Source: Pirellulales bacterium
GTDB lineage: Bacteria; Planctomycetota; Planctomycetia; Pirellulales; Thermoguttaceae
Reading direction: 5' to 3'
NCBI GenBank assembly: GCA_020846145.1
Contig: JADLEL010000199.1
Location: 1 to 60,457 of the forward strand
Length of the DNA stretch: 60,457 nt
Shown here: in pieces, positions 27,090 to 35,472 of the stretch
Numbering within the stretch: position 1 is the first letter of the stretch
Layout of the letters: every line of letters begins with the position of its first letter
Program-made: the position numbers and the translations under genes
Notes under the pieces: model-generated
The model's database searches: none
What the model was told of the DNA's origin: nothing
Seen by the model: only the letters and a program-made list of their open reading frames with translations

Positions 27090-28553
27090 TCATTTCTTTT
27101 CGTTTCCTTTCGGCAGCATTTGGATTTCGTATCTGAGCGATTGATGTTCCTGCGGCTTCTCTTCGGGGTAGAGCGATTCGAGACGGGCCGTGTCGCCGCT
27201 AACCTGGTACGCGAAAGGCTTGCCGCGGACGGGATCGAGCGGCACCGGGACTTCGGTAATATCGCCCAATTTCTCCGGCAGGCGGCCGCCGTGCGCGGCG
27301 GCGTACAGCCGCAAGGCTTCGCAAACTCGCAGCATCGCCGCATTGCGTTCGCAGCGGGCTTGGGCGAAAAAGGCGGCTTGGAAGGCGGGAATCGTTATTT
27401 CGAAAAAAGGAAAAATCCCCCCTTGGTGACGTAATTCCAACAAACGCCGATCATACTTCCGTAGCATGTTTTTCGATTCGGCATAACCAAACGAACTCCA
27501 TTTCAGACAATCGTTGGAGAATTCGTCATAAAGGCGGGTGCAATAGAGCAACGCAACCTGACTAACGGGCATCGCCTCGACGTTATCGTCCGACATTCCC
27601 CGTTCGATCAAGAAATTTTTGGCCCGTGGGTATTCCATCAACAACAACGCGGCGACCCGAGATTCGGCTTCGGCGTTGCCCCAGGGTGTTCCGGCGTATT
27701 TTGAGAGCTTCTGAAGCGAGGCGACCAATAGCTCTCTCCAACTCTCCGGCGAAAGCTCTTTCTTGTCCAGATCGCGGAGCTCGGGGAATATCAGGTACAG
27801 CCCCTGCGCTTCGACTTGCAAGGCGAGACGCAAATCGACGAGCGGACTTGGCAAAGCGCTCAACGACCAATAGAGGTTCGGGGCGTCGGGTTGCTGGACG
27901 AATTCGCGCACTTGATCGGACATCATGTCGGCGACGGCCAATCCGACCAATCCTTGAACGATAAGTGGTCCCGTATTCACATGGCGGGCAAGCGCATAAC
28001 CCGCCTGCAATGTCCGCACTGCCTCGACGTATTTCCCTTCGGCCATCTGAATCCGAGACTTGAGGCCCAACAACCGCGCGAAACCGCGCGACTGCTGCAA
28101 TTCATTCAAAGGTATCAAATAATACTCCCTCTCGCGGATCGGAATTTGCCAATCGCAATACTCGTAATGGGCGGCGCGGATCGTTTCTTCGATGATCGGT
28201 TCGTAGGACGCCAAAAGCCGCGATGCCTCGTCCCCTCGCAGTTTGTCCAACGGTGCTTCGGCAAGTTCGCAAATCTTGTTGATCTTTTCATCGTCGTTCC
28301 AAAATAATCCCCGCGCCGCTGGTATTTTGTTATAAAGCACTGCCGCGTTGCCGGGCTTGAGATCGAGAAACGGTGGGAGCAGCCGATATCTGAGCGCGGG
28401 ACGCGGCTCACCCATCGGGTGCAGCACGATCTTCACGACGGGGATTTCCACCGGTTCCTTTGGCGTGGAGGAAAGCGCGGCGACTTGGGCGTTTGCATGA
28501 CAGGGCAAGCACAGCAGCCCAGCGGCGGCGATTGCACGTAATGAGGTTTTCAT
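27090..28553 (-). CDS. secreted protein of unknown function
   Basis: This is a 487-residue protein with a short signal peptide (AIAAAGLLCLPCHANAQ). The body is mostly helical, with WQIPIREREYYLIPLNELQQ and GLKSRIQMAEGKYVEAVRTL. The C-terminal 100 residues (RVCEALRLYAAAHGGRLPE, then VPLDPVRGKPFAY) resemble the soluble end of type II secretion pseudopilins. I do not know a function. ATG 28553 opens directly with the signal peptide; 28601 is less likely. It lies between the anti-sigma-like gene and the DUF1559 gene. Confidence 0.7.
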   Translation of the reverse strand: MKTSLRAIAAAGLLCLPCHANAQVAALSSTPKEPVEIPVVKIVLHPMGEPRPALRYRLLPPFLDLKPGNAAVLYNKIPAARGLFWNDDEKINKICELAEAPLDKLRGDEASRLLASYEPIIEETIRAAHYEYCDWQIPIREREYYLIPLNELQQSRGFARLLGLKSRIQMAEGKYVEAVRTLQAGYALARHVNTGPLIVQGLVGLAVADMMSDQVREFVQQPDAPNLYWSLSALPSPLVDLRLALQVEAQGLYLIFPELRDLDKKELSPESWRELLVASLQKLSKYAGTPWGNAEAESRVAALLLMEYPRAKNFLIERGMSDDNVEAMPVSQVALLYCTRLYDEFSNDCLKWSSFGYAESKNMLRKYDRRLLELRHQGGIFPFFEITIPAFQAAFFAQARCERNAAMLRVCEALRLYAAAHGGRLPEKLGDITEVPVPLDPVRGKPFAYQVSGDTARLESLYPEEKPQEHQSLRYEIQMLPKGNEKK

Positions 28554-28647
28554 GAATTTGATCCTTAATATACTCGCACCCGCGCACTCGCGCGGGAACA
28601 CCGAAAATCCGCCGTCGCCGTTGGCTCCGGATTAAACGATGCAACAA

Positions 28648-29364
28648 CTATTGCAACTCGGGTAGATATTCTTTAAGCAATTCGCGACGGGTCGAGGGTT
28701 CGTGGAAGTTCGCGGGAAAATGGCCGGGCACGGTTTGGGCTACCTGCCAGGAATCGAGGCCGTAGCGGAGGATACGGTCGCGCATCTGGGGATAGGAAAA
28801 AGGCGCGGTGCCGGAAGTAGGCAGGTCCGAATCGATTGCATTGGCCGGATCGGCCGCGCTCCCAAACGATTGAATGAAGGTAATCCACGGGGATGGCGGT
28901 TGGAATCGAGCGGTATAATCCTGCTCCGAGTCGATTGAGGCTGGAGGAAGGTCTTGATTTTGGGAATGTGCGTTTGGCGTCATCCTCTTCGTATCGTTTG
29001 CATTTGCGACGATCGATGTCCCATCTGGTCCCGCGATGGGCCCCGCAGGGCGAATCGCCAAGAGAATCGCTAACGCGACCGCTACCGCAGTCATCGCCGT
29101 GAAAGCGGCGGGCCAGGCCCAGCGGGAAGCCGGGGTGCCATGCCCACGCCTGCCGTGGGCATGTTGCGATTTTCCCGATGTCTCCGACATGCCCACGGCA
29201 AGCGTGGGCATGGCACCCGCGTTCTCGACAGGTTGGAAACCTGTCCTACTTTGCTGACCGGCGAGGAACATGAGGCGGTCGCGGTCGAGGCGGTCGGCGC
29301 GGGGAACGAGGGAAGCGAGCGCGGCCTCAAAGGCCTTCAATCCTTCCGAATCTTCTTCTCTCAT
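28648..29364 (-). CDS. membrane protein paired with ECF sigma factor (anti-sigma-like)
   Basis: The 238-residue protein begins MREEDSEGLKAFEAAL and has one transmembrane helix near residues 90-110 (MTAVAVALAILLAIRP). Its ATG overlaps the sigma factor stop codon as ATGA, a pairing typical of anti-sigma factors, but no zinc-binding anti-sigma motif is seen. Residues of roughly 38-75 come from two dispersed palindromes read in frame (SRTGFQPV and the MPTLAVGM to HAHGRRGHG stretch). The frame is open to 30501, but that part is antisense or overlaps the sigma gene and is not used. Confidence 0.7.
   Translation of the reverse strand: MREEDSEGLKAFEAALASLVPRADRLDRDRLMFLAGQQSRTGFQPVENAGAMPTLAVGMSETSGKSQHAHGRRGHGTPASRWAWPAAFTAMTAVAVALAILLAIRPAGPIAGPDGTSIVANANDTKRMTPNAHSQNQDLPPASIDSEQDYTARFQPPSPWITFIQSFGSAADPANAIDSDLPTSGTAPFSYPQMRDRILRYGLDSWQVAQTVPGHFPANFHEPSTRRELLKEYLPELQ
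29133..29250. repeat. two palindromic elements inside the anti-sigma-like gene
   Basis: At 29133-29218, gggtgccatgcccacg pairs with cgtgggcatggcaccc, with inner pairs tgccgtgggcatgt / acatgcccacggca. At 29226-29250, gacaggttggaaacctgtcc is a short palindrome. Both lie within the reading frame of 28648-29364 and leave it open, giving a His/Gly-rich stretch between the cytoplasmic segment and the transmembrane helix. Confidence 0.75.
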
Positions 29365-29867
29365 CTCTTCTTTTCTTTTTTCTCTGGACACGGGACACCC
29401 AACCTTTCGCGCAATGCGCTCAGGCCGGCTTGATACCGGCGATGGACGGTGCTGGTCGAGGAGCCGGTCAGTTCGGCGATTTCCTCGAAGGTCAATCCGC
29501 CCCACAGTCTGGCGACCAAGGTTTCGCGCTCCTCGATAGGCAAGGTTTCCATCGCCCGAGCGGCTGCGAGGGCATCGAGGCGGTCGTCGGGGGAAACGTG
29601 AAACCAGGACTCGACGCTTCGGGCGATTGTCGATTCGCGCCGCGCGCGGCGGTGGGCGGAACGGCGGGCGTTGATCGCCCCGTTTCGCACCGCCCGATAC
29701 AGCCACCCCACGGCGTTTTCGGGCGGTGCCGGCTGGCGGAGGAGGGCCAAAAACGCCTCTTGGGCAACGTCTTCGGGCGTATCGCACCATTGCCGGGCGT
29801 AAAGCACCAAGGCCGCGCCGTGCGCGTCCAATAGCCGAGCCAGCATTTCCGCGTCGTTGATGCCCAT
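29361..29867 (-). CDS. ECF-type RNA polymerase sigma factor
   Basis: This 168-residue protein has region 2 (LLDAHGAALVLYARQWCDTPEDVAQEAFLALL, residues 10-41) and region 4 (LPIEERETLVARLWGGLTFEEIAELTGSSTSTVHRRYQAGL). NAVGWLYRAVRNGAINARR lies between them. ATG 29867 is chosen because GGAGAGC precedes it; the frame continues to 30020 without conserved sequence. It is divergent from uvrA. It overlaps the membrane protein gene by ATGA, which suggests the two act together as regulator and anti-regulator. Confidence 0.85.
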   Translation of the reverse strand: MGINDAEMLARLLDAHGAALVLYARQWCDTPEDVAQEAFLALLRQPAPPENAVGWLYRAVRNGAINARRSAHRRARRESTIARSVESWFHVSPDDRLDALAAARAMETLPIEERETLVARLWGGLTFEEIAELTGSSTSTVHRRYQAGLSALRERLGVPCPEKKEKKR

Positions 29868-30078
29868 GCTCTCCGATCCGCATTCGCCGTCCGAAATATA
29901 GACACCGCCGGGAGGACATTTTCCCGCATTTTTTCGGTAGAGGGGAGGGGAGAGGGAACGAGGGAATGCCGCAAACGTCCGCTGCCGCGGACGGACGGCC
30001 TTGCTGGACGAGGTCGCCATTTTCCGCTATATTGCTAGTTTGGCCGATTATCGAAATAGTCCGCATGGGGAACGCTAC

Positions 30079-33051
30079 ATGCCCGCCGCCGATAAAATCA
30101 TCCTTCGCGGGGTTTCGGTGCACAACCTGAAATCCGTCGATTTGGACTTGCCGCACCGCAAGCTGATCGTGTTTTGCGGCCTCAGCGGCAGCGGCAAGAG
30201 CAGCCTTGCGCTCGACACGCTGTACGCCGAAGGGCAGCGGCGATACATCGAGAGTTTTTCGGCCTATACGCGGCAGTTCCTCGCGCGGCTGGAAAAGCCC
30301 GAAGCGGAACGCATCGAAGGCATCCCGCCGGCCATCGCCGTAACCGGCAAGAACGCCAACCGTTCGAGCCGTTCGACCGTCGGCACGGCCACCGAGACCA
30401 GCGATTATCTGCGGCTGCTGTTCGCCAAGATCGGGCAGGTCTATTGCCGCGGCTGCGGCCGGGAAGTGCATCGGGACACGCCGCAAAGCGTCGCCGAGCA
30501 ACTCGCCAAGCTTCCCGCCGGCGCGCGGTTCATGGTCGCGTTCCGGCTCGATCCGCCGGCGGCGAAAAACTCCGCGGAGTTTTTGGGAGCGTTGCGCGAA
30601 GATGGTTTCATTCGCGCGATCGCCGACGGGAAAATCCTCAATCTGGCGGAACCACCACCCGATGTTTCTTCACTCTCCACTCTCCACTCTCCCCTTTACG
30701 TCATCGTCGATCGGCTCTCCGCAGGCTCTTCGAGCGATACCCGGCTGCGCGATTCGCTGGAAACTGCTTTCGCCAAAGGCGCGGGGCGATGTTATGTTTT
30801 CGTCGAAGAGCAAAACAATTTCTCAACTAACGGCCCCCGCGCGGACGCGGCGGCTGAACTCTCCACTCTCCACTCTCCACTCTCCACTCTCCCCGATTGG
30901 CGGCGTCTCGGCTTTAGCGCGCAGTTGACTTGCGAGGATTGCGGCCTCGAATATCCGCCGCCCGAGCCCCGGCTGTTCAGCTTCAACAGTCCTTTGGGCG
31001 CGTGTCCCGAATGCGAAGGATTCGGCAACGCGATCGGCATCGACATGGACCTCGTCGTGCCGGACCGGAAAAAATCGCTCCGCGAAGGGGCCGTCGCGCC
31101 CTGGAACACGCCGGCCTACGAGCACGAATTGCAGGAACTGCTCGCGCTGGCCGCGGATTACGATCTGCCGGCCGACAAGCCCTTCGGCGAATTGGACGAG
31201 CGGCAGTCGGCGATCGTCCTTCACGGCGTGCCGGAGCGGAAATTCGGCGGGCTGGACGGCTTCTTCGATTATCTCGAGCGGCGGAAGTACAAGATGCACG
31301 TCCGCGTGTTCTTGAGCCGCTGGCGCAGCTACCGGCCCTGCGGCGCGTGCGGCGGCGCGCGGCTCCGGCCCGAAGCGCTCGCGGCGCGCGTGGGCGGCAA
31401 GAATATCGGCGAGATTTCTGCGATGAAAATCCGCGACGCGGCTGAATTTTTCCGGAGCATCACGGAAGGGCACGGCGAAAAAGGGGACAGGTGCATTTTG
31501 CCGGAACGGCCCGGAGGGTGCTGCGCACAAAATGCACCTGTCCCCTTTTTCGCCCTGACCGGCTGGCAGCGGCAGGTCGGCCGGATGATGCTCGAACAGG
31601 TGCAAAACCGGCTCGGCTATTTGGAGTCCGTGGGGTTGCATTATCTCACGCTCGACCGGCCGCTGCGGACCCTAAGCGGCGGCGAAGCGCGCCGCGTGGC
31701 GCTGACCTCCGCGCTCGGTTCGAGCCTGGTCAACATGCTCTACGTGCTCGACGAGCCTTCGATCGGGCTGCATCCGCGCGACATCAACCAACTGCTCTCC
31801 GCGGTGGAACAACTCCGCGACCGCGGCAACACGGTGGTGATCGTCGAGCACGAGGAGGCGATGATCCGCGCGGCCGACCGAATCGTCGAAATCGGCCCCG
31901 GAGCGGGCGACCGCGGCGGCCGCATCGTCTTCCAAGGCACGCCCCGGGAAATGGAGCAATGTCCCGAAAGCCTGACCGGCGATTATTTCGCCGGCCGCCG
32001 CGGACTCGGCGGCGGCGGCAAGCGGCGGACGCCCAACCACGGCTGGGTCCGACTGGCCGGCGCGCGGGGAAACAACCTGAAAAACATAACCGTCGAATTT
32101 CCCCTGGGAATGCTCTGCCTCGTGACCGGCGTGAGCGGGTCGGGCAAGAGCACGCTGGTCGAGGACACGCTCTATCCCGCCCTCTGCCGCCGGCTGCGCA
32201 AGGACGCCCCCAAGCCGCTCGCGCACGACGACGTGTTCGGCGACGGTTCGATCGACGACGCGATCATGGTCGATCAAAGCCCCATCGGCCGCTCGCCGCG
32301 CTCGAATCCGGTTACGTATTTGAAGGTCTTCGACGAAATCCGCAACGTGTTCGCCGACACCGTCGAAGCCCGCACCCGGAACTACGACGCCGGGCACTTC
32401 AGCTTCAACGTCGATGGCGGCCGCTGCAACGCCTGCCAGGGCGACGGCTGCCTGCAAATCGACATGCAGTTCCTCGCCGATGTTTACATGAAGTGCGGAC
32501 AGTGCAACGGCACGCGCTACCGCGATGAGGTTTTGGACATCACCTATCGCGGCCGCAACATTGCCGAAGTGCTGGAGATGACCGTCCGCGAGGCGTTCAC
32601 GTTCTTCCGCGGCCGGCCGAAGGTGCAAGCCCGGCTCAAGAAGCTGATCGACGTGGGCCTCGAATACGTGCGGTTGGGCCAGCCCGCCAACACGCTTTCC
32701 GGCGGCGAGGCGCAACGGCTGAAGCTCGCCGGCTACATGAGCGGCGCGAAGCGCGGCCGCTGCCTGTTCATTCTCGACGAGCCGACCACCGGCCTGCATT
32801 TTTTCGACATCGTGCAACTGCTCGACTGCTTCGAGGCCCTCTTGGCGGTGGGCCATTCGCTGATCGTCGTCGAGCATAATTTGCAGATGATGAAAGCCGC
32901 CGATTACATCGTCGATCTCGGCCCCGGCGCGGCCGACGAGGGCGGGCAAGTGGTGGCCAAGGGAACGCCCGAAATGATCGCCAACTGCCCGCACTCGGTC
33001 ACCGGACGCTATTTGGCCGAAGTGTTGAAAAAGGATGCGGTAAATGGATGA
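30079..33051 (+). CDS. uvrA: excinuclease ABC subunit A with repeat-derived insertions
   Basis: This 990-residue protein is UvrA: Walker A GLSGSGKSSLALDT near residue 35, first ABC signature LSGGEARRVAL, second Walker A GVSGSGKSTLVEDT near 690 and second signature LSGGEAQRLKL. Zinc modules are present (CEDCG with CPECEG; CNACQG with CGQCNG). It finds bulky DNA damage with UvrB in nucleotide excision repair. It is some 50 residues longer than usual. The excess maps to three repeat-derived stretches, at 30672-30692, 30858-30892 and 31474-31554, all in frame. ATG 30079 follows GGGGAA. It overlaps thiF by 8 bp. Confidence 0.93.
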   Translation: MPAADKIILRGVSVHNLKSVDLDLPHRKLIVFCGLSGSGKSSLALDTLYAEGQRRYIESFSAYTRQFLARLEKPEAERIEGIPPAIAVTGKNANRSSRSTVGTATETSDYLRLLFAKIGQVYCRGCGREVHRDTPQSVAEQLAKLPAGARFMVAFRLDPPAAKNSAEFLGALREDGFIRAIADGKILNLAEPPPDVSSLSTLHSPLYVIVDRLSAGSSSDTRLRDSLETAFAKGAGRCYVFVEEQNNFSTNGPRADAAAELSTLHSPLSTLPDWRRLGFSAQLTCEDCGLEYPPPEPRLFSFNSPLGACPECEGFGNAIGIDMDLVVPDRKKSLREGAVAPWNTPAYEHELQELLALAADYDLPADKPFGELDERQSAIVLHGVPERKFGGLDGFFDYLERRKYKMHVRVFLSRWRSYRPCGACGGARLRPEALAARVGGKNIGEISAMKIRDAAEFFRSITEGHGEKGDRCILPERPGGCCAQNAPVPFFALTGWQRQVGRMMLEQVQNRLGYLESVGLHYLTLDRPLRTLSGGEARRVALTSALGSSLVNMLYVLDEPSIGLHPRDINQLLSAVEQLRDRGNTVVIVEHEEAMIRAADRIVEIGPGAGDRGGRIVFQGTPREMEQCPESLTGDYFAGRRGLGGGGKRRTPNHGWVRLAGARGNNLKNITVEFPLGMLCLVTGVSGSGKSTLVEDTLYPALCRRLRKDAPKPLAHDDVFGDGSIDDAIMVDQSPIGRSPRSNPVTYLKVFDEIRNVFADTVEARTRNYDAGHFSFNVDGGRCNACQGDGCLQIDMQFLADVYMKCGQCNGTRYRDEVLDITYRGRNIAEVLEMTVREAFTFFRGRPKVQARLKKLIDVGLEYVRLGQPANTLSGGEAQRLKLAGYMSGAKRGRCLFILDEPTTGLHFFDIVQLLDCFEALLAVGHSLIVVEHNLQMMKAADYIVDLGPGAADEGGQVVAKGTPEMIANCPHSVTGRYLAEVLKKDAVNG
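30672..30692 (+). repeat. heptamer repeat (ACTCTCC)3 in uvrA
   Basis: Three exact copies of actctcc lie in the uvrA frame, encoding part of SLSTLHSPL. The same unit recurs at 30858-30892 and, on the other strand, at 38994-39021. Confidence 0.85.
30858..30892 (+). repeat. heptamer repeat (ACTCTCC)5 in uvrA
   Basis: Five exact copies of actctcc encode LSTLHSPLSTL just before the zinc module that starts LTCEDCG. A change of one unit would shift the frame of the remaining 720 or so codons. Confidence 0.85.
31474..31554. repeat. perfect 27-bp inverted repeat inside uvrA
   Basis: Arms 31474-31500 and 31528-31554 are perfect reverse complements of 27 bp with a 27-bp loop. Both are read in frame (GEKGDRCILP ... 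NAPVPFFA). The core ggggacaggtgcat resembles the ggggacaggtccat core of MITE family A. The segment lies in the linker before the first ABC signature, where ordinary UvrA proteins are shorter. Confidence 0.85.
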
Positions 33052-34105
33052 TAATCAATTTCAAATTGCAAATTTCAAATTGCAAACTGAACGATATATC
33101 CGCCAATCGCGCTTTGCTCCGCTGGGCGAAGACGGCCAGCGGCGATTAATGGCGGGCCGGGCGCTGGTTTGCGGCTGCGGGGCACTGGGCAGCGCGATCG
33201 CCAACGCGCTCGTTCGAGCGGGCGCGGGGCTGGTGCGGATCGTCGATCGGGACTTCGTCGAACTGAGCAATTTGCAGCGGCAATCGCTGTTCGACGAGCA
33301 GGACGCCGCCGCCGGAACGCCCAAGGCGGTCGCGGCCGCCGAGAAATTGCGGCGCATCAATTCCACGGTCGCCGTCGAACCGGTCGTGGCCGACGTCAAC
33401 CCGATGAATGTCGAATGTTTCTGCGAAGGCATCGACGCGATTCTCGACGGCACCGACAATTTCGAGACGCGGTTTCTGTTGAACGACGTTGCGGTGAAAA
33501 GCGGGATTCCCTGGATTTACGGCGGCTGCGTGGGGGCGGAAGGGCAGACGATGACCATCCTCCCCGGCGAGACGCCCTGCCTCGGTTGCCTGATGGAGAC
33601 CTGCCCGCCCTGGGGCAGCACGCCCACCTGCGACACGGCCGGCATCCTCGGCCCCATTGTGGGCGTCATCGCCTCGATCCAAGCGATGGAAGCCATCAAG
33701 ATTTTAAGCGGCAATCGCGCCGCGGTCTCGAAATCGCTGACCGCGGTCGATCTCTGGCAAAATCGCATTCGTCAAATCGACGTGCAAAAGCTGCTTGAAG
33801 CGGCCGATTGCCCGACGTGCAAGCGGCGGGAGTTTCCCTGGCTCGCCGGCCGCGAGGGGAGCCGCACGGCGGTGCTCTGCGGCCGCAACGCCGTGCAGAT
33901 TACGCCGCCGCGCGCGATCTCGTCGCTCGACGAACTCGCCGCTCGATTATCCCCGCACTTCGCGCTCGTGAAAAACGCCTACCTCCTGCGGTTCCGCGCG
34001 GAAGACTGCGAAATCACCCTCTTCGCCGACGGCCGCGCGATCGTCTCCGGCACCGACGACATCGGCGTCGCACGTTCGATCTACGCGAAATATATCGGTG
34101 CATGA
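33044..34105 (+). CDS. thiF: ThiF/MoeB-family E1-like adenylyltransferase
   Basis: The 353-residue protein has a Rossmann ATP site (ALVCGCGALGSAIANAL, residues 36-52), DFVELSNLQRQSLF, DGTDNFETRFLLND, zinc pairs CLGC and CPTC, and TCDTAGILGP with the candidate catalytic Cys. Such enzymes adenylate the C-terminal Gly of sulfur carriers (ThiS or MoaD) for thiamine or molybdopterin synthesis; which one is not decided here. Residues 5-15 (FQIANFKLQT) come from a heptamer repeat. The start ATG overlaps the uvrA stop region by 8 bp. A C-terminal extension of about 70 residues has no named domain. Confidence 0.87.
   Translation: MDDNQFQIANFKLQTERYIRQSRFAPLGEDGQRRLMAGRALVCGCGALGSAIANALVRAGAGLVRIVDRDFVELSNLQRQSLFDEQDAAAGTPKAVAAAEKLRRINSTVAVEPVVADVNPMNVECFCEGIDAILDGTDNFETRFLLNDVAVKSGIPWIYGGCVGAEGQTMTILPGETPCLGCLMETCPPWGSTPTCDTAGILGPIVGVIASIQAMEAIKILSGNRAAVSKSLTAVDLWQNRIRQIDVQKLLEAADCPTCKRREFPWLAGREGSRTAVLCGRNAVQITPPRAISSLDELAARLSPHFALVKNAYLLRFRAEDCEITLFADGRAIVSGTDDIGVARSIYAKYIGA
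33056..33089 (+). repeat. heptamer repeat (CAAATTK) at the start of thiF
   Basis: A partial unit followed by four units, caaattg / caaattt / caaattg / caaactg, starts 12 bp after the thiF ATG and encodes FQIANFKLQT. Real homology to ThiF/MoeB begins about 10 residues later (RYIRQSRFAPLG). Confidence 0.8.
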
Positions 34106-34118
34106 TTCCATCGCGTAG

Positions 34119-34146
34119 GGTGGGACAAGCGAAGCGAAGTCCCACC
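34119..34146. repeat. short palindrome after thiF
   Basis: ggtgggac and gtcccacc form an 8-bp stem around a 12-base loop, 14 bp after the thiF stop. There is no T run. It is of the dispersed tagggtgggacaagcg type and may slow or end transcription. Confidence 0.55.
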
Positions 34147-34250
34147 AAACACCTTTGACTATTACCGTTTGGGAATCCGCAAACCGTAACGCCCGTCTTT
34201 CTCGGACAAATTTCGTTCACGTTACGGTGTCTCGAATCCCCGGGTGCATC

Positions 34251-34279
34251 TTGACGTTTTTTCTTTTCGAGCCTATATT
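34251..34279 (+). promoter_or_regulatory. sigma-70 type promoter before the sugar transporter gene
   Basis: TTGACG at 34251-34256 and TATATT at 34274-34279 have exact 17-bp spacing, 55 bp upstream of the transporter ATG. It is the best promoter match noticed in the window. Confidence 0.6.
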
Positions 34280-34334
34280 GATCGCATCCTTCTTGGAATG
34301 ACTCGTTCCGCTCGAAAATCCGGGAGTTTTCAAA

Positions 34335-35459
34335 ATGTTCGTGCTGGACAACTACCCCCTAGCCGTCGCTTTCTGCATCATCACCATGCTCTGCTGGGGT
34401 TCTTGGGCGAACACCCAAAAGTTGGCGGGCAAAACCTGGCGATTCGAGCTGTTCTACTGGGATTACGTCTTCGGCGTGTTCCTCATGGCGGTCGTTTTCG
34501 CCCTCACGATGGGCAGCTTCGGCACGGCGGGCCGTGGCTTTTTCGCCGATCTGGCGCAGGCCGATCCCAAAAACATCGGCTTCGCCCTGCTCGGCGGAGT
34601 GATCTTCAACGTCGCCAACATCCTGCTGGTGGCCGCCATCGCCATCGCCGGCATGTCGGTCGCCTTTCCGGTGGGCATCGGCTTGGCGCTGGTCTGGGGC
34701 GTGTTGGCCAATTACGTACTGGACACGTACGCCGGCAAAGCGGCTGACAATCCCGCATTGCTGTTTCTCGGGGTGGCCCTGATCGCGGCGGCCATTGTGC
34801 TCGATGCCGTCGCCTACCGGCGACTCCCGGGTGCGGGAAAAGGAGGGGGAATGAAAGGCCTCGTCATTTCGATCCTCTGCGGAATTCTGATGGGCAATTT
34901 TTATTGGCCGGTGGCTGCCGTGTTGCCCAAGGAATTCCTCGCCATGCCCGCCGGAAAACTCTCGCCCTATACGGCGATGTTCTTCTTTTCGTTGGGAATT
35001 CTCCTCAGTAATTTTTTCGTTAACCCGATCATCATGGCTAAGCCGTTCACGGGCAGCCCCGTCCCTTTATCGGCCTATTTTCGCGGCACGTCCCGCGATC
35101 ATCTTTGGGGCATCGTGGGCGGAATGATCTGGTCGGTCGGCATGATGTTCAGCCTGATCGCCTTCGGCAAGGCCGGCTCCGCCATCTCCTACGGACTGGG
35201 ACAAGGCGCCACGCTCGTCGCCGCGCTATGGGGTGTCTTTATCTGGCGCGAGTTCCGCGAAGCGCCCAAAAACACAAACAGCCTGCTGACCGTCATGTTC
35301 ATCGGCTATATCCTTGGGCTCGGCCTGATTATCGCCGCCAAGCCTCAAGAGAAACCGATCAATAAGCCGGCCCCGGACAATCACGCCTTGGCGGAAAAAT
35401 CACTGGCGTCTCTCGAATATCGCCCGTGGAGTTCCGCTCATTCATCATCCCATTCCTAA
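34335..35459 (+). CDS. GRP/RbsU-type sugar transporter (DMT superfamily)
   Basis: This is a 374-residue integral membrane protein with about ten hydrophobic helices, beginning PLAVAFCIITMLCWGSWANTQKLA, the start block of GRP-type glucose/ribose transporters. VAFPVGIGLALVWGVL and ISYGLGQGATLVAALWGVFIWREF are further family blocks. The C-terminal 30 residues are polar. Ribokinase follows after 13 bp, so ribose or a related pentose is the likely substrate. It has its own promoter at 34251. The drug-transporter label sometimes given to this superfamily seems less likely here. Confidence 0.8.
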   Translation: MFVLDNYPLAVAFCIITMLCWGSWANTQKLAGKTWRFELFYWDYVFGVFLMAVVFALTMGSFGTAGRGFFADLAQADPKNIGFALLGGVIFNVANILLVAAIAIAGMSVAFPVGIGLALVWGVLANYVLDTYAGKAADNPALLFLGVALIAAAIVLDAVAYRRLPGAGKGGGMKGLVISILCGILMGNFYWPVAAVLPKEFLAMPAGKLSPYTAMFFFSLGILLSNFFVNPIIMAKPFTGSPVPLSAYFRGTSRDHLWGIVGGMIWSVGMMFSLIAFGKAGSAISYGLGQGATLVAALWGVFIWREFREAPKNTNSLLTVMFIGYILGLGLIIAAKPQEKPINKPAPDNHALAEKSLASLEYRPWSSAHSSSHS

Positions 35460-35472
35460 TCGAGAAACTAAC

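Noticed and set aside
28648..30501. 617-codon frame as one long gene
   Set aside because: It runs over the sigma factor gene in another frame and over the uvrA start on the other strand. Only the part after 29364 is supported.
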